Shown: positions 44,262 to 59,626 of the stretch, piece after piece
Position numbering within the stretch: the stretch's first letter is position 1
Layout of the letters: every line of letters starts with the position of its first letter
NCBI RefSeq assembly: GCF_005239225.2
Contig: NC_133300.1
Coordinates: 186,001 to 250,000, forward strand
Direction: 5' to 3'
Length of the DNA: 64,000 nt
Source of the DNA: Populus alba
Lineage: Eukaryota; Streptophyta; Magnoliopsida; Malpighiales; Salicaceae
Position numbers and translations under genes: made by a program
Notes under the pieces: model-generated
The model's database searches: none
Seen by the model: only the letters and a program-made list of their open reading frames with translations
Told to the model about the DNA's origin: nothing

Positions 44262-44600
44262 GAGTATATTTGATATTACGATAGCTGTTGTGGTTGTGGT
44301 TTGAAAAAGGTTGTTTTATAAAAAGTATTTTTTTAGTTGAGGCTGGTTTGAAAAAATAGATGTTTGGTTAAAATTGTAGTTGAAATTGAGGTTGAAGAAA
44401 AAATAGTTTAATGTGTTTGATTAAGAATGCTTTTGAAATTGAGATTATAAAATAATTTTAAAAAACATATATTAATATTAATGGTTTTTAATTTAAATAT
44501 TGTGGATTTAACTATTGTTATTACATCATGAAATAAATCATACTTTATATATAAAAAATTACTTTTAAAAAAATTATCTACAATTCCATTACGTACAAAA
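44262..44600. mobile_element. Harbinger-like MITE arm
   Basis: TTA at 44259-44261 is followed by GAGTATATTTG, then GTTGTGGTTGTGGTTTGAAA, closely matching the inverse of the Harbinger right end at 1185-1355. Bases 44262-44545 match the inverse of about 22925-23180. The opposite terminus was not located, so the element may be truncated or extend to about 44.9 kb. Confidence 0.55.
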
Positions 44601-46231
44601 TTCATCCGACAAGAACTACAAAATTAAGTAAAATATTATCAAGAATAAAATTAAGATTACAGTACGAGTAAATTTAATCCACCTTAAACTAATTAAAAAA
44701 AATAAAAAAAAATTGTTGTTCACATTCACGTGAACAGTGCGAATGAAATCAATTAACTACACAGGTTTTTCAAAAAAAAAAAAAAACACGATTCAACATT
44801 TTGTCGCGAGTAGGAAGCATCTCTTAGCTGCTTCCCCTTTTTCTTGTGTTTCAAATGCAGCAGACCGTGGAACTCATGAACAGTAACAAGTGTTTGTTAA
44901 TTAACAAAACAGCTTGCAAAGTAAAACCACAGGAAACATGGACGTTACCACGATTCTTAGTGTTATGATTTGTCACTAGAGGGAGAATAAAAAGGATTTA
45001 GGGTTATTGTCAAATATTATTTTGTTCAATTCATCTATTATGGTTACCTTTTTGTAATCATATTATTAGATTACCCAATCCTATTGGATCCAAAAAAATT
45101 AATCATCTAAGTCATAAAATTTCCCTTTTTATTTAAAAATATACGATCTAAGCATTTTTTTTCACATTAAAAAAAAATTGGCCAGTCATTCCCACAGTAT
45201 AGAGCAGGGCACCGATTTAGTTGATCCTAATTTTTGAACAAAAAAAATCCAGGGACATGCCTTTCTTTATAGTTATGTTCAATTAAATTAGTGATTATCT
45301 TTTTAAAAAACTTGAATTAGTATAGCAAAATATTTTTTTATGCTTTCCTTGTAGAAGATTAGAAACAAAATAATTTGGATTAAAATTAAAGATAAAACAC
45401 ACAGATTTATAATCAAATTCAACTTATTTAGTGCCATCCAAAAGAGAAACAAAAATATTTAGTGCCTTGTGGAACTCGAATCACGATTTTGTGCTTAGAT
45501 GCAGAACACGGACCATTTCGCAATCAAGCACGGCTGTGCTTCTCGCAGATTATCGGACACAAAATGCAGGCAAGGGCTTGATGCACCACTAGAAGAAAAC
45601 CATATCGATCCCACTCTTGAAGAAGGGCAGGTGAAGTACAAGAAATACACTTACAGGGCAAGCAACTTCTGAAATTAGATTTAAGCTTGTTTGTTTGTTA
45701 TTATGGCCAACCCGTTGCTTTTGAAGCGGCCAACCGGGTGGTTGACCGCAGTAACAAACCGCCTCTTATTAATCACTGAACCATGGTTTTTCCCTGTAAC
45801 CCTTTCGAGTTCTTCAATCCCAGACATTGTATTGCGCAATGGTTCAACTAGAACAGTCATTGATAGGCATGCCTCAAAAAGTTGCCGTGAAAACTAGTTA
45901 AGAAACAAAAGCAATTAACATTCCCTCACTAGTATCAAAATCCAAACTTGCCTGCACTACAGCATTATTATCCTCCTTGTACATCGCAAAAAAGATGATA
46001 CTCCAACTCGCTTTCCACACTTGTAGCTCAAGTTTTTCTTGCAGGCTTGGGAGCACTACCCTGATCTCTGTGCCGCAGCAGACATCCGATTCAGGTTTAG
46101 CTAAGTCTGCCTAAGCCTTCAATCAATTTTCAGAGAGTGCTCATTGGATTAAACTATGTAGCCAATGGAAGTTCCATTGCAAGATTGGATGAAATTGGAG
46201 TGGGAAGCTAGCTTGTTGCCTCCATTGCAAT
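44601..46231. other. Spacer with no supported gene
   Basis: Non-coding, AT-rich to about 45450, then more balanced composition to 46231, including the probable 3' UTR of the minus-strand reductase gene. A 68-codon ORF at 45691-45897 has no recognisable similarity and was not called. Confidence 0.4.
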
Positions 46232-48905
46232 TTATCTCATGTTACCCTCCCGCAAGACATCAATCATATCGTAGATCCGCTTGTCAGCCTTTGATTGAAT
46301 CTGCGTTTTAATCACATTAAAATTACTACCGGCAATCAACTTCGAAACATCACATTGAAATTACTACTGACAATCAACTTCGAAACCACAGCTAAATTTC
46401 TCAATAACATATGTATTCTCAGAACGTTTTATCATAGGATCTTCAAATAGTGAAACTACCAAAGAAGAGCAGTGAGGTAGAAGAGGTAGTGATTACAAGA
46501 GCTGAGCAATAAAAATTGGCAAAAGAGGTTTTATGTCAAGGAGCTATCCTATTATGAATATAACTAAATTAAATCTTAAGTATGAGAGGAGGATTTGAAG
46601 CATTGTCACCTTCTTAGCAAGGAAAAGTACAGCATCAACTGTACCCTCAGCATAGATTGATCTACCGCACACATTATGTTGAAACTCAAATGAAACACTG
46701 CACGAAAAGAAATCCAAAAGATAATTGTTTTAAAAAAAGAAAAAAATAACAGAATTCAAATAAAAATGAGAACGAATATTTGTTATTACGTTTTATCAGG
46801 TGATGACAGATAATACAAATGAAATGCATGACCAGACAAATACTCCTCTGGAACTCCCACCAACTGCACTTGTTCCTTGGGATCTCGGATCATTTCTATC
46901 TGAACAGTCAGCAAAAAATCATATTAAAAAGACAGTACATTTTTTTGGGAGGTGGACACAGCATAGGACCAAATCTTCAATGAAAACACTTATAAGACAA
47001 CATGGTTGAGTGTGAAGTTTAAAACCAGAAAAGATGTGCCAAACAAGGGCTGGTAATAAAAGTATTATGACTTAACCTCATGACCAAATTTCAATTTTTT
47101 TTGTAATCATGTCAAGTTTCAACTTTTACATGAAAACCAAGCAAATGAAGCATGAAATTCACTATTTTCATGAAGATATAAGAATAAGTTATGCTTTAAT
47201 ACCACCTGATCATCAAAAGACACCCCCAATTTCTTGAAGCAAGAAATGACAGCCTTGGCAGTTCCAGACGTGTCCAGCTTTCCTGCTTGATGGGACTCCT
47301 TCACCTAAAAATTAAATAAGTTTATCAGCAATATTAGCACCACTGACAACAAACTCAAGTGAGGAAGGGAACTTCTTTTCCAAAAGGGAATCAATGCAGA
47401 AAGACATACATGAAGGGAGTATCCAGAGAATGCACCAGGAAATTGCTCAGCCATAATCTCCATGGCTGCAAGAAATGCAACCACCTATCAAAAAGAAATA
47501 ACCCATTAGTACGGAGAACATGATAACTTACAGCATCAGGATCTATTACATTTCACAACCCGTTCGAGGCACTCAATCCCATCACCTGTTTCCCCATTTG
47601 TGGCGAGATTACTGCATAAACTTTTGAGGCATCCACAGTCTTATATAATATATCCCTATCGCCACCAGTAGTTCCCATCACAAATGGCACCCCAACTCTG
47701 CAATACAGATCTGCATTATCTACACATTACAAAAAGAAAGGTCAAAAGATTAAAAGATGATCAACAAAAGAAAGAACAAAATCACAACAGGAAGCTTCAC
47801 AATGTCTGTAATATTATAACACATGATGAATTATGAAACTTTTTCAACATGAATGGATTAGCTTTTTCCATGCAATTCTAACATTAAAAATCCTAGATGC
47901 AAGAGAAAACTAAAAGAATTGAAAAAAAAAAAAAAACTTTAATTATGATATCCATATCCCATTTTTGGCAGCACCAAAATATTTTCTTTTCAGGTAGCAA
48001 AGGTTGCCAACAAAAAATTCCATTTTGAACTCAGAGTAAAATACCAAATCTATGAATTTCAGACTTGAACTACCACGAGAACTCTCTTCTGGATAATAAT
48101 TAAAATTTCTTTTCTGTTTCAAGAGTCAATAGCTCCAAGAAATTTTACCATTCACCAAATCAGGCACAGTGTAATCCACCACAATCATGCTCGGATACTC
48201 ATCATAGAGAGACGCAAGCACGCTTTCTCTTTCAGAAGGACCATGAATTTTAATCTCATTCCCAAAAACTTCCACAGTATTACCAGCCTCCTTTTCCGGG
48301 CCAAATGATTTTGGAAGAATTTGAAGTCCAGCAGAATTCGCTGCCAATATGACAGAACTCCCCATTTTTCCATTACAGCCATTTACCTCAAATTAACAAA
48401 ATAATACAAATTAATAACATCCAAAGTCAATTTTCCCCTAATCACCATAATGACGAAACAATTCACGTCAGCTAACCTAGTAAAAAGAAAAAAAATACAA
48501 TATAATCATAAATAAATAAATAAAAACAATACCGTATCATACCATGATAGGAACTGCAGTACTTTTGGTTGTCATGGACATTACAACCACAGAAGATCTC
48601 CGTTTCTGATGTCACAAAACAAAAATATGTTTATGTACTAAAGGGTGTTTGCTAACTTAGCTTGTTAAAGTTTCATTTTTTTCCATTGCCCTCTTAGTCT
48701 ATATTGATTTATACAGCAAGCAAACAAAAAAGAAGTAAGATCTTTGATTATGAAAACAATACAATGAAAGCAGTAACATGATAGCCCCAGCTTTTTACAT
48801 TACCTGATAATGGTTGGTGAAGAAACTAGTTCCATTAGAGCTAAGTGGGTTGCTAAGATAGAGTGGCTTCAATGGTTCACAAATCACTGCCCCTTGAATC
48901 CACAT
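46232..48905 (-). CDS. DAPB: 4-hydroxy-tetrahydrodipicolinate reductase (DHDPR), plastid
   Basis: This enzyme reduces the dihydrodipicolinate intermediate with NAD(P)H in plastid lysine biosynthesis. Nine minus-strand exons keep phase: 48905-48804, 48605-48543, 48386-48149, 47719-47586, 47484-47410, 47304-47206, 46899-46790, 46697-46610 and 46300-46232, giving 325 residues. The first 50 residues (MWIQGAVICEPLKPLYLSNP and on) are Ser/Thr-rich and look like a transit peptide. The nucleotide-binding site is VNGCNGKMGSSV. Then come IVVDYTVPDLVN, VPFVMGTTGGDR, the catalytic ESHQAGKLDTSGTAKA, and SGHAFHLYYLSSP. It resembles Arabidopsis DAPB proteins (At2g44040 type) more than CRR1. It is head to head with lumazine synthase, 382 bp apart start to start. 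Confidence 0.94.
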
Positions 48906-49287
48906 TTTTCGCTCAAGAAGAAGGATGAGAAGGAGACGGGGAGGGTTTTTTTTGTTTTTTTTTTTTTAGGGTTTTAGGGGTACTTTGTATGGTGTGGTTG
49001 GCATAGTGCCACTAGTCAAATAGTTCACAATTCACTAGATCGATACAAAAAAAAAAAAAAGGGAACTATACTGACATCAAATGGGCTTTTTGTAAGGAAA
49101 AAAATGGACTTTATGTTAGCAACCAACAAACAAAACCCGGGTTCGGATCTAACGTTATTAATAATTTAATATCGAAACCACCATGATATATATACTCCAG
49201 ATAGAGTGAGGTCAAGTAGGGTTTTGAATAGTCAAGGTTCTTCCCATTTTCTCTTGTCAATCTTAAGAGAATCAAAAGAAAAAGGAA
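48906..49287. promoter_or_regulatory. Shared divergent promoter region of DHDPR and lumazine synthase
   Basis: 382 bp separate the two start codons. A TATATATA at 49187-49194 lies 94 bp upstream of the lumazine synthase ATG and fits its TATA box. A poly-T run and a poly-A run (about 48950-48967 and 49047-49060) occupy the DHDPR side, where no TATA box is clear. Bidirectional control is inference from the geometry. Confidence 0.5.
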
Positions 49288-52363
<3,076 letters not shown>

Positions 52364-53489
52364 CAAGACTGTTACTTTGAGGAGAGTTGTAAGAAATCCT
52401 TTATCCCTCCTGGGAAATGACTGTACTGTGTAGATTTCTTTTTCTTTAAAACAGTTGAAATTTTTATGTGCTGAGAAGTTAGTGAAAAAATAAAAATGCA
52501 GCCTAAATATCTCAGACGATAGTCAGCTATTTGTCGGCTGCAAGAAATTGACTTCATACCAGAACTTGCACTGGCAATGGAAGATAGCATGTTTGATGTT
52601 GTAAAAACACAGAACTATGCTAACTGCTCATTTGCCTTAACATGTCAAATGGATGTGTTTTTTTTTTTTTTCCTCTGTTACTTCTTTGGGGAACCATGTG
52701 TGCATGTCAAATTGCTGCAACTGGCAGCAATTTGTCTCATACTTTATTTCCCCATGTCTCCTCACCCATGGGGAACTCTGCCATAATATTTCATGAACAG
52801 AACTGCCATAACACTTTCACCTCGGCCATCTTGTTTCCCCATGAAGATTGTGGGTGAGCAGAGGAGTGAAACAGAGACAGAAAGGGAGGCTGTTGGCCAG
52901 TACACCGTGAAGCTGAGACAATACCTCCCTTGATAGCCACTCTATTCCAGAATGCCAGACACTGGCTATTGCCCTTCAAGATTCGTTCTAAAACTAAATG
53001 ACCGAATAACCCCCCCTCTCTTTTTCAGTAAAACAAAGGACAGGGGAAGAGGAACTGCGAACCATCTCAGAAGGGCATAAGGACGTTGCGGTAATTCTAT
53101 TGGAAGGTTTAATGTTACTGTATTAGTTGTATTAAGCACCATTGATTTGGCTAATCCTAACAAACAAAGTGAACGAAACGCAATCAAGCCAAGGAATAAA
53201 GAGAAAAAAAAGGCAACACGAAGCTTAGAACCTAAGTTAAACATAGTATCGCAAACATGCAAGCTGCCCACATGGACCATGAAAGATTGTCATTTTGTAC
53301 GGCATTCGGCTAGTTTTTGATCTGCAGGTACAAGCCACGCAAGGAAGATTTATCTTTTTTCATAGCAGCTTGGAAGAAATGAAAATATTCTCCTCCATTA
53401 GTCTCTATATACCTTGAAAGATCATAATTTTGATTAAGGGTTCATCTTCTTTCATTGATACATCATATAGTCAATTGTTCTCTATTGAC
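52364..53489. other. Spacer between lumazine synthase and the APS2-type gene
   Basis: The first 250 bp or so form the likely 3' UTR. The rest is non-coding with no recognised repeat or gene on either strand; ORFs at 52577-52857 and 52966-53280 lack similarity. Confidence 0.4.
53406..53411 (+). promoter_or_regulatory. Probable TATA box of the APS2-type gene
   Basis: TATATA within CTCTATATACCTT lies 79 bp upstream of the ATG at 53490, a plausible plant TATA distance with a leader of about 45-50 bp. Confidence 0.5.
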
Positions 53490-55937
53490 ATGGCGATATT
53501 GCAGCTTTCTAGTTCCAACCCTGTAAATCCCCAAGCAAAGCACTGCATCCTTGAATTGGCTCATAGTCGTCGAAAACACTTGTCAACTTTCTCTTCTTTC
53601 TCTTTGCCAAGTTTGTTCATATCCAATTCTCAGCAACCTCAACATCCCATATCATCATTCCCTCAAGTAAATCAGGTCTATTTTTCTTTCGTATGTTGCC
53701 TTAGTTTCTAATGTACTTTTTGCCAGGATTTTGCAAATGCTTATATGTGAATAATATTTGAGAATTCATTTATGGCAGAGTGTTGCAGCTATTGTATTTG
53801 GAGATGGATCAGAGTCAAGGCTCTATCCATTGACAAAAAGAAGATCAGAAGGCGCCATTCCCATTGGAGCAAATTACAGAATCGTTGATGCAGTTATTAG
53901 CAACTGTATTAACAGTAACATAAACAAGATATATGCTCTAACACAATATAATTCTACTTCTCTCAATTCTCACCTCTCTAGAGCATATGCTGGCTTAGGC
54001 CTCGGCAAAGACGGGTTTGTTGAAGTGATTGCGGCATATCAGAGTCTAGAAGACCAAGGCTGGTTTCAGGTCTGATAGCTTATCTACTTCTGTAACACAT
54101 GCGTATTCGATGCTTATAGCTTCTACTCAATGAGGGGCAGCTATGGTCGGCAAAGCCAATGTGATCATTTCTGTTTCTTTTTGTACTAGGGAACTGCTGA
54201 TGCAATGAGAAGGTGCTTGTGGGTACTGGAAGAGTACCCAGTGTCTGAGTTTCTGGTCCTTCCTGGCCATCATCTCTACAGAATGGACTACCAGAAACTA
54301 GTAAAGGCCCATCGAAGTAGCCAGGCCGATATAACCATTGCAGCTTTGAATTCAATAAGAGATCAAGATCCTGGTTTTGGCATATTAAAAGTGAATTCTC
54401 GAAATGAAGTTACAGAGTTCGATGTGAAGTCAGAGAGGGCAGTAAGTTGATTTTAGTAAATATTATTTTCCTCCTAAAAGTTTCGAACCCGCGACTCCTG
54501 TGGGGATCGTGTTCTCTAAAGAATCTCTCCTAAAATTCAGGTCCAAAGTTCCCAAGCATTCAATGATAATGGTTGTAGGCAGCTATCCAGCATGGGGATC
54601 TATCTTGTTAATAGAGACATTATGAGCAAGTCTCTAAACGAATACTTCCCCGAGGCAAATGACTTCGGAACTGAAGTAATACCCGGCACAATATCGATTG
54701 GAATGAAGGTCAGGCTGGAGTTAGCTAATTAAGCATTAACTTTTACACTAACTATGTTTGCTTTGTCCAAAAATATGCTTCATGTTTCCTTCTCTTCCAT
54801 GAGCTTTCATTGAGAAAGTTCTTATTATGTGCATGGAGCAGGTTCAAGCTTATGAATTTGATGGATACTGGGAGGACATGAGTAGCATTGCAGCATTTTA
54901 TCAAGCAAACATGGAGTGCATAAAGAGATTAAACATGGGATACAAGTCAGTAATTTTTCTTCCTGGAAGGATGGAAGTATAACACCTATAATGGCCTCTC
55001 ATCAGCTAACACAAACTTCATTCCTTTCCTGACAGCTTCTACGATAAAGATGCTCCTCTATACACCATGCCTCGCTATCTGCCTCCGACTACTGTAACCG
55101 ATGCTGCCATCACAGAAAGTGTGGTTGGAGATGGTTGTATCCTTGATGTAAGAATAACTTTTCCATCAGCCTCCTATGTTTCTCCCTTTTGCTCGAAGTA
55201 AGGAATATGATGTCATAGATTGTGTTGTATCTTGTTTCTGAATCTCGTCATGCTTTATTTTCTTGGAAATATCTTTTTGGTCTTTCTAAGAATAGAGGTG
55301 CAAGATCAAAGGAACAGTAGTTGGTATGAGGACAATCATTAGAGAGAAGGCCATAATTGAAGATTCAATCATCATGGGTTCTGATATCTATCAAGTAAGA
55401 GAGAGCTATTGAAAGCAACTTTCATTTTTAGTTTTCCTAAAGCAACACAAGTATGTACATTTAGTGATGATACTAACTGAGATGTGGATGCTCAACAGAA
55501 AAACTATATCCAAAAAAGTGGCAAGGATCAGAAGGGCATGTTGATTCCGATAGGAATTGGCGATGAAACTCACATAAAGAAAGCTATTGTAGACAAGAAT
55601 GCAAGGATTGGCAGAAATGTAATGGTATGTAGAATCATAAACATAGCCAAACTAATCCAAAGCCAAAACAAGTGATGTACACAAAAATACAATTGCTTTC
55701 AGAATGTTAAGGTGCGAGTCTGAGACATTATTAAAACAGGATTGTTTGTCTCTGTGGGACTGAGTATTGAGTTCCTGTCATTCCTTACTGATGTAACATC
55801 TATGCAATTGTGTTCTGCAGATTATTAACAAAGACAATGTACAAGAATGCAACAGGGAAGCTGATGGCTACATAATCAGTGGAGGAATAGTGGTTGTCCT
55901 AGAGAGTGCAGTGATCCCAGATGGCAGCATTTTATGA
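53490..55937 (+). CDS. APS2: ADP-glucose pyrophosphorylase small subunit 2-like protein, catalytic motifs altered
   Basis: Homologue of the plastid starch enzyme's small subunit, closest in character to Arabidopsis APS2 (At1g05610). Nine exons are 53490-53675, 53779-54069, 54190-54441, 54541-54708, 54842-54945, 55036-55147, 55296-55394, 55499-55624 and 55821-55937, encoding 484 residues. A Ser-rich leader of about 60 residues suggests plastid import. The nucleotidyltransferase fold is complete (GANYRIVDAVISNCINSNIN, EANDFGTEVIPG, EFDGYWEDM), followed by the C-terminal beta-helix. Key sites differ from active subunits: GGGAGTRL reads GDGSESRL (70-77), KPAVP reads EGAIP (86-90), the catalytic Asp of GDHLYRMDY is His186, and EKPKG reads VKSER. 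An activator Lys near the C-terminus is Glu (VVVLESAVIP). The gene is intact, so it is more likely a regulatory or relict subunit than a pseudogene. Confidence 0.92.
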
Positions 55938-57078
55938 TATTGTTGAATGTTGAACAACAGGATCATCATTCATTTATTTCTCAAGCTGATTCTTTCATAT
56001 AGTTAAAAACAAAAGTTAAACAAGATGTGCAATGCCATTTTCGTGTGGGGGGGGGGGGGGGGGATGAGCAATCTCACTGCCACTTCCACCTAAAATGTCA
56101 TTCAATATGGAATTTACAATGAAGTTTGATTCTTTCAGTGATTTTTCTACACTTATGAACTTGAGACTTTTCACACATTTTACTTGCTTAAATTATTTGA
56201 AAATTTTCAACTGTATCTGCAAAATATGTCTCACTAAGCACCATGTTTTAGAAATTAGGTTGGGCAAAAAATTCTTCCAGATACAACCCCTTTTTTTTAG
56301 ATTTTAGAAATGGTTTGGTTAAGTTGTTGAAACCGTGTTTCACTTACAAAAAACATTGTTAATGTTTTTTGTGTGTGGTTGAAACGGAGTTTCAAATACA
56401 TACCAGGCCTTAATTATAAGCTAGACCTAACTAATTAATTAATCCTTATTGTTTTAAAATCCAAACTTTAATTCCTCTATTTTTAAATTTATTTATAATT
56501 TAGTCTTTTGTTAATTTTATGAACTTTTTCAATATATTTTATTTTTTCCTTGAAAAATAGAATACATAAAGAGAAGTATTTAGGGAAATTGTGTTAGGAA
56601 AAGGAAGTTTTAGAGCAAAACGCTACTAAATTGACAACAGTAGTTAAGGGATTATTAGATTAATTCTGATAACAAAAGGACTAATTTGATGATTCTGAAA
56701 ACTATTAGGAGTAATAATTAACTCAAGCAAGGGCACGAAAACGGCTAAAGCTGAAAAACAAAAGCAAATCCCAAGTCTTATCCGACATGTAAAAATAGTT
56801 GCGGGGCACTTTCTTCTCTTTCGTCCACTCCACAGTGATAACTCTGCTAATACTTGCCAGCACTTGAAGAAGGATAGAGCAATAATTCCTTCTCCATCCA
56901 GTCCACCAGTGGGTTTCCTTTGATGGGTATGTTTTGTTTTCTCAAAAATTGATGATTTCTCTTCATGGCCATTGTTAGGACTGCATTATCTTTGAGCTGT
57001 TTATTTCTTTTCATGCTTTCTTTGCTCTTTGTTTATTTCTCTTAAAGAAAGATATATTCTTTAAAGAGAATTATAAGT
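55938..57078. other. Spacer between APS2-type and RAP genes
   Basis: 3' UTR of the upstream gene, including a 17-base G run at 56047-56063, then AT-rich DNA. The last roughly 300 bp are the 5' flank of the RAP gene. No other gene is supported. Confidence 0.45.
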
Positions 57079-59313
57079 ATGAAAGGGTTACTAAACACCT
57101 TCCCTCAACATGGTTTCTTAAAGCCCTTCATTTTCAGTCCAAAAACAAGTTATAATATTCCAGTGATGAAAGCTGGAACTGGGTTTATGTATGGAAGACT
57201 TGAAGTGGGTTTCTCTAGAGGGACGAAGACAAAGTGTGTGTATTTAAGTAGAGATAGTGTTGTTAGCAGTGAAGGAGTTGTTGATAGTGATAAGGATAAG
57301 GAAGATGAGGATTGGAAATTGGAGTTTCTCGGGGAGCTTGATCCATTGGGTTGTCAAGCATCTAAGAAGAAGAAAAAGCAACAAAATTCAGGATTGCTGA
57401 AAGATACTGATGGGATGGATTGGTGTTTGAGGGCGAGAAAGGTTGCCCTCAAGTCGATTGAGGCGAGGGGGTTGAGTCAGAGAATGGAAGATTTGATTAA
57501 TGTAAAGAAGAAGAAAAAGAAAAGGAATAAGAAAAAGTTGGTTGGTAAGGTTAAGAAAGTTAAGGACTTTGAAGAGGATGATTTGGATTTTGATTTGGAC
57601 GAAGGTGTTGAATTGGAAGATGATGATGCTGACCTTAAAAGGATGGTGAGTATGTTAGGGGATGGCATGTTTCAAGAAAGGAAAGAGAAGACCATGGAAG
57701 AGTTTCTTCAGAGGCTATCCCAATTCTCTGGACCTTCTGATCGTAAGAAAGAGGTTAACTTGAATAGAGCGATTGTGGAAGCACAGACTGCAGAGGAAGT
57801 TTTGGAAATCACTGCTGAGATGATTATGGCTGTTGGGAAGGGGTTGAGTCCTTCACCGCTATCCCCATTGAATATTGCCACTGCACTTCATCGAATTGCT
57901 AAGAACATGGAGAAGGTTTCAATGATGAATACTCGTAGGTTGGCATTTGCTCGACAGAAAGAGGTGTCGATGCTGGTAGGTATTGCTATGACAGCATTGC
58001 CTGAATGTTCAGCGCAAGGTATCTCAAATATTTCTTGGGCATTGTCTAAGATAGGAGGGGAGCTACTTTACTTGTCGGAAATGGATAGAGTTGCAGAGGT
58101 GGCCTTAACCAAGGTTGGGGAGTTTAATTCACAGAATGTTGCTAATGTCGCTGGTGCTTTTGCTTCAATGCAGCACTCTGCTCCTGATCTATTTTCAGCA
58201 TTATCAAAAAGGGGCTCCGAGATAATTCATACTTTCCAAGAGCAGGAGCTTGCTCAGGTTTTGTGGGCTTTTGCGTCTCTGTATGAGCCAGCTGACTCTT
58301 TGCTTGATGCCTTGGATACTGTTTTCAAAAATGCAAACCAACTTGAATGCTCCTTAAAGACTAAAACATCATACTCTGATGAGGAGAGAAGCAATGAAGA
58401 CAGTGGAGATCTCGATGCAGAAGGACGTCTACGGTCTCCAGTGCTCAGTTTTAATAGGGATCAGCTTGGGAATATAGCTTGGTCATATGCTGTTCTTGGA
58501 CAATTGGATCGAATTTTCTTTTCAAATGTGTGGAGAACTCTGAGCCATTTTGAGGAGCAAAGGCTTTCAGAGCAATATAGAGAGGATATCATGTTTGCTT
58601 CTCAGGCTCATCTTGTGAATCAATGCTTGAAGCTTGAGTACCCGCATCTTAGGTTGTCTCTTGGGGACAATCTGGAGGAGAAAATTGCTCGTGCTGGAAA
58701 AACTAAGAGGTTTAATCAGAAAACAACTTCATCATTTCAGAAGGAAGTTGCTCGGCTTCTCGTCAGCACTGGCCTTGATTGGGTGAGAGAATATGTTGTG
58801 GATGGGTACACTGTGGATGCTGTTGTGGTTGATAAGAAAATTGCTTTGGAGATAGATGGACCAACTCATTTCTCCAGGAATACTGGTTGGTACCTTTGCC
58901 AAGTTTACAATGATTATCTATTATTTCACACTCAGCTACCTAGCTTTTGTTTATTTATCCTGTTATATACTGCAGGGATGCCTTTAGGACATACCATGCT
59001 GAAACGGAGGTACATTGCTGCTGCTGGTTGGAACGTGGTATCATTGTCTCATCAAGAGGTGAGTTCCTCCTAAAATCTCACCATCCAGAAAGCATCAGTA
59101 TTACATGTATTTATGATGATGGGTGGCAGTATTATTATTTTTTATTTATGAACAACTGAATTCTGATAGTTTGTATCTATGGATGTGGTTGTTGATGTTT
59201 GATTGATGCAGTGGGAGGAAATAGAAGGAAGTTATGAGCAGCAAGAGTACCTGAGAGAAATCCTCAAGGAGCATATAGGTGAAGACAGGAGTAGAAGCAG
59301 CAAAGATGAATAA
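57079..59313 (+). CDS. RAP: RAP-domain, OPR-like chloroplast RNA-processing protein
   Basis: Homologue of Arabidopsis RAP (At2g31890), a chloroplast protein needed for trimming of the 16S rRNA precursor. Exons are 57079-58885, 58976-59058 and 59212-59313, encoding 663 residues. The start [10 protein letters not shown] opens a probable transit peptide. Residues about 140-195 hold a very basic run ([12 protein letters not shown]) and then an acidic run ([14 protein letters not shown]). Helical repeats typical of octotricopeptide proteins fill the middle ([49 protein letters not shown]). The C-terminal RAP domain (about 552-640) includes [20 protein letters not shown], a nuclease-like fold motif, interrupted by intron 1. 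Introns are 90 and 153 bp. Intact. Confidence 0.95.
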
Positions 59314-59626
59314 TCATCAAGGGAATGAAATGATGGAAAGTTTTTTTGCTAGATAAGATAAATGTAGTGCTTACTACTATTATTGATTTGTTGAATGTTT
59401 ATGACAACAAACAGGCATGCATAAATAAATAAAAGCACTACCTTGGCTTCTATTTTTTTTTCTTAGTTCAGTACTCGTAATCAATCAATCAAAGTAAGAA
59501 TTCAAGAAATAAGCTGTCTTCCCAGCTGTGTTGTGCTAATATATATTATATACAAGTACTTGAAATTGTTTGACAAGTCATGAGTGAAGAAGCATTGCAT
59601 TAATATGAAAGAACAAGAAAAAGAAA
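59314..59626. other. RAP 3' UTR and short spacer
   Basis: Non-coding, AT-rich, leading directly into the broken LEA gene. No feature is seen beyond a probable polyadenylation region with AATAAATAAA at about 59425. Confidence 0.4.

Noticed and set aside
45691..45897. 68-codon ORF downstream of the DHDPR gene
   Set aside because: No recognisable similarity, no splice partner, and it lies in a spacer with several equally long random ORFs.
54479..54512. TTTCGAACCCGCGACTCC, resembling the inverse of a tRNA T-arm, in an APS2 intron
   Set aside because: No acceptor stem, anticodon arm or A-box could be placed around it on either strand.
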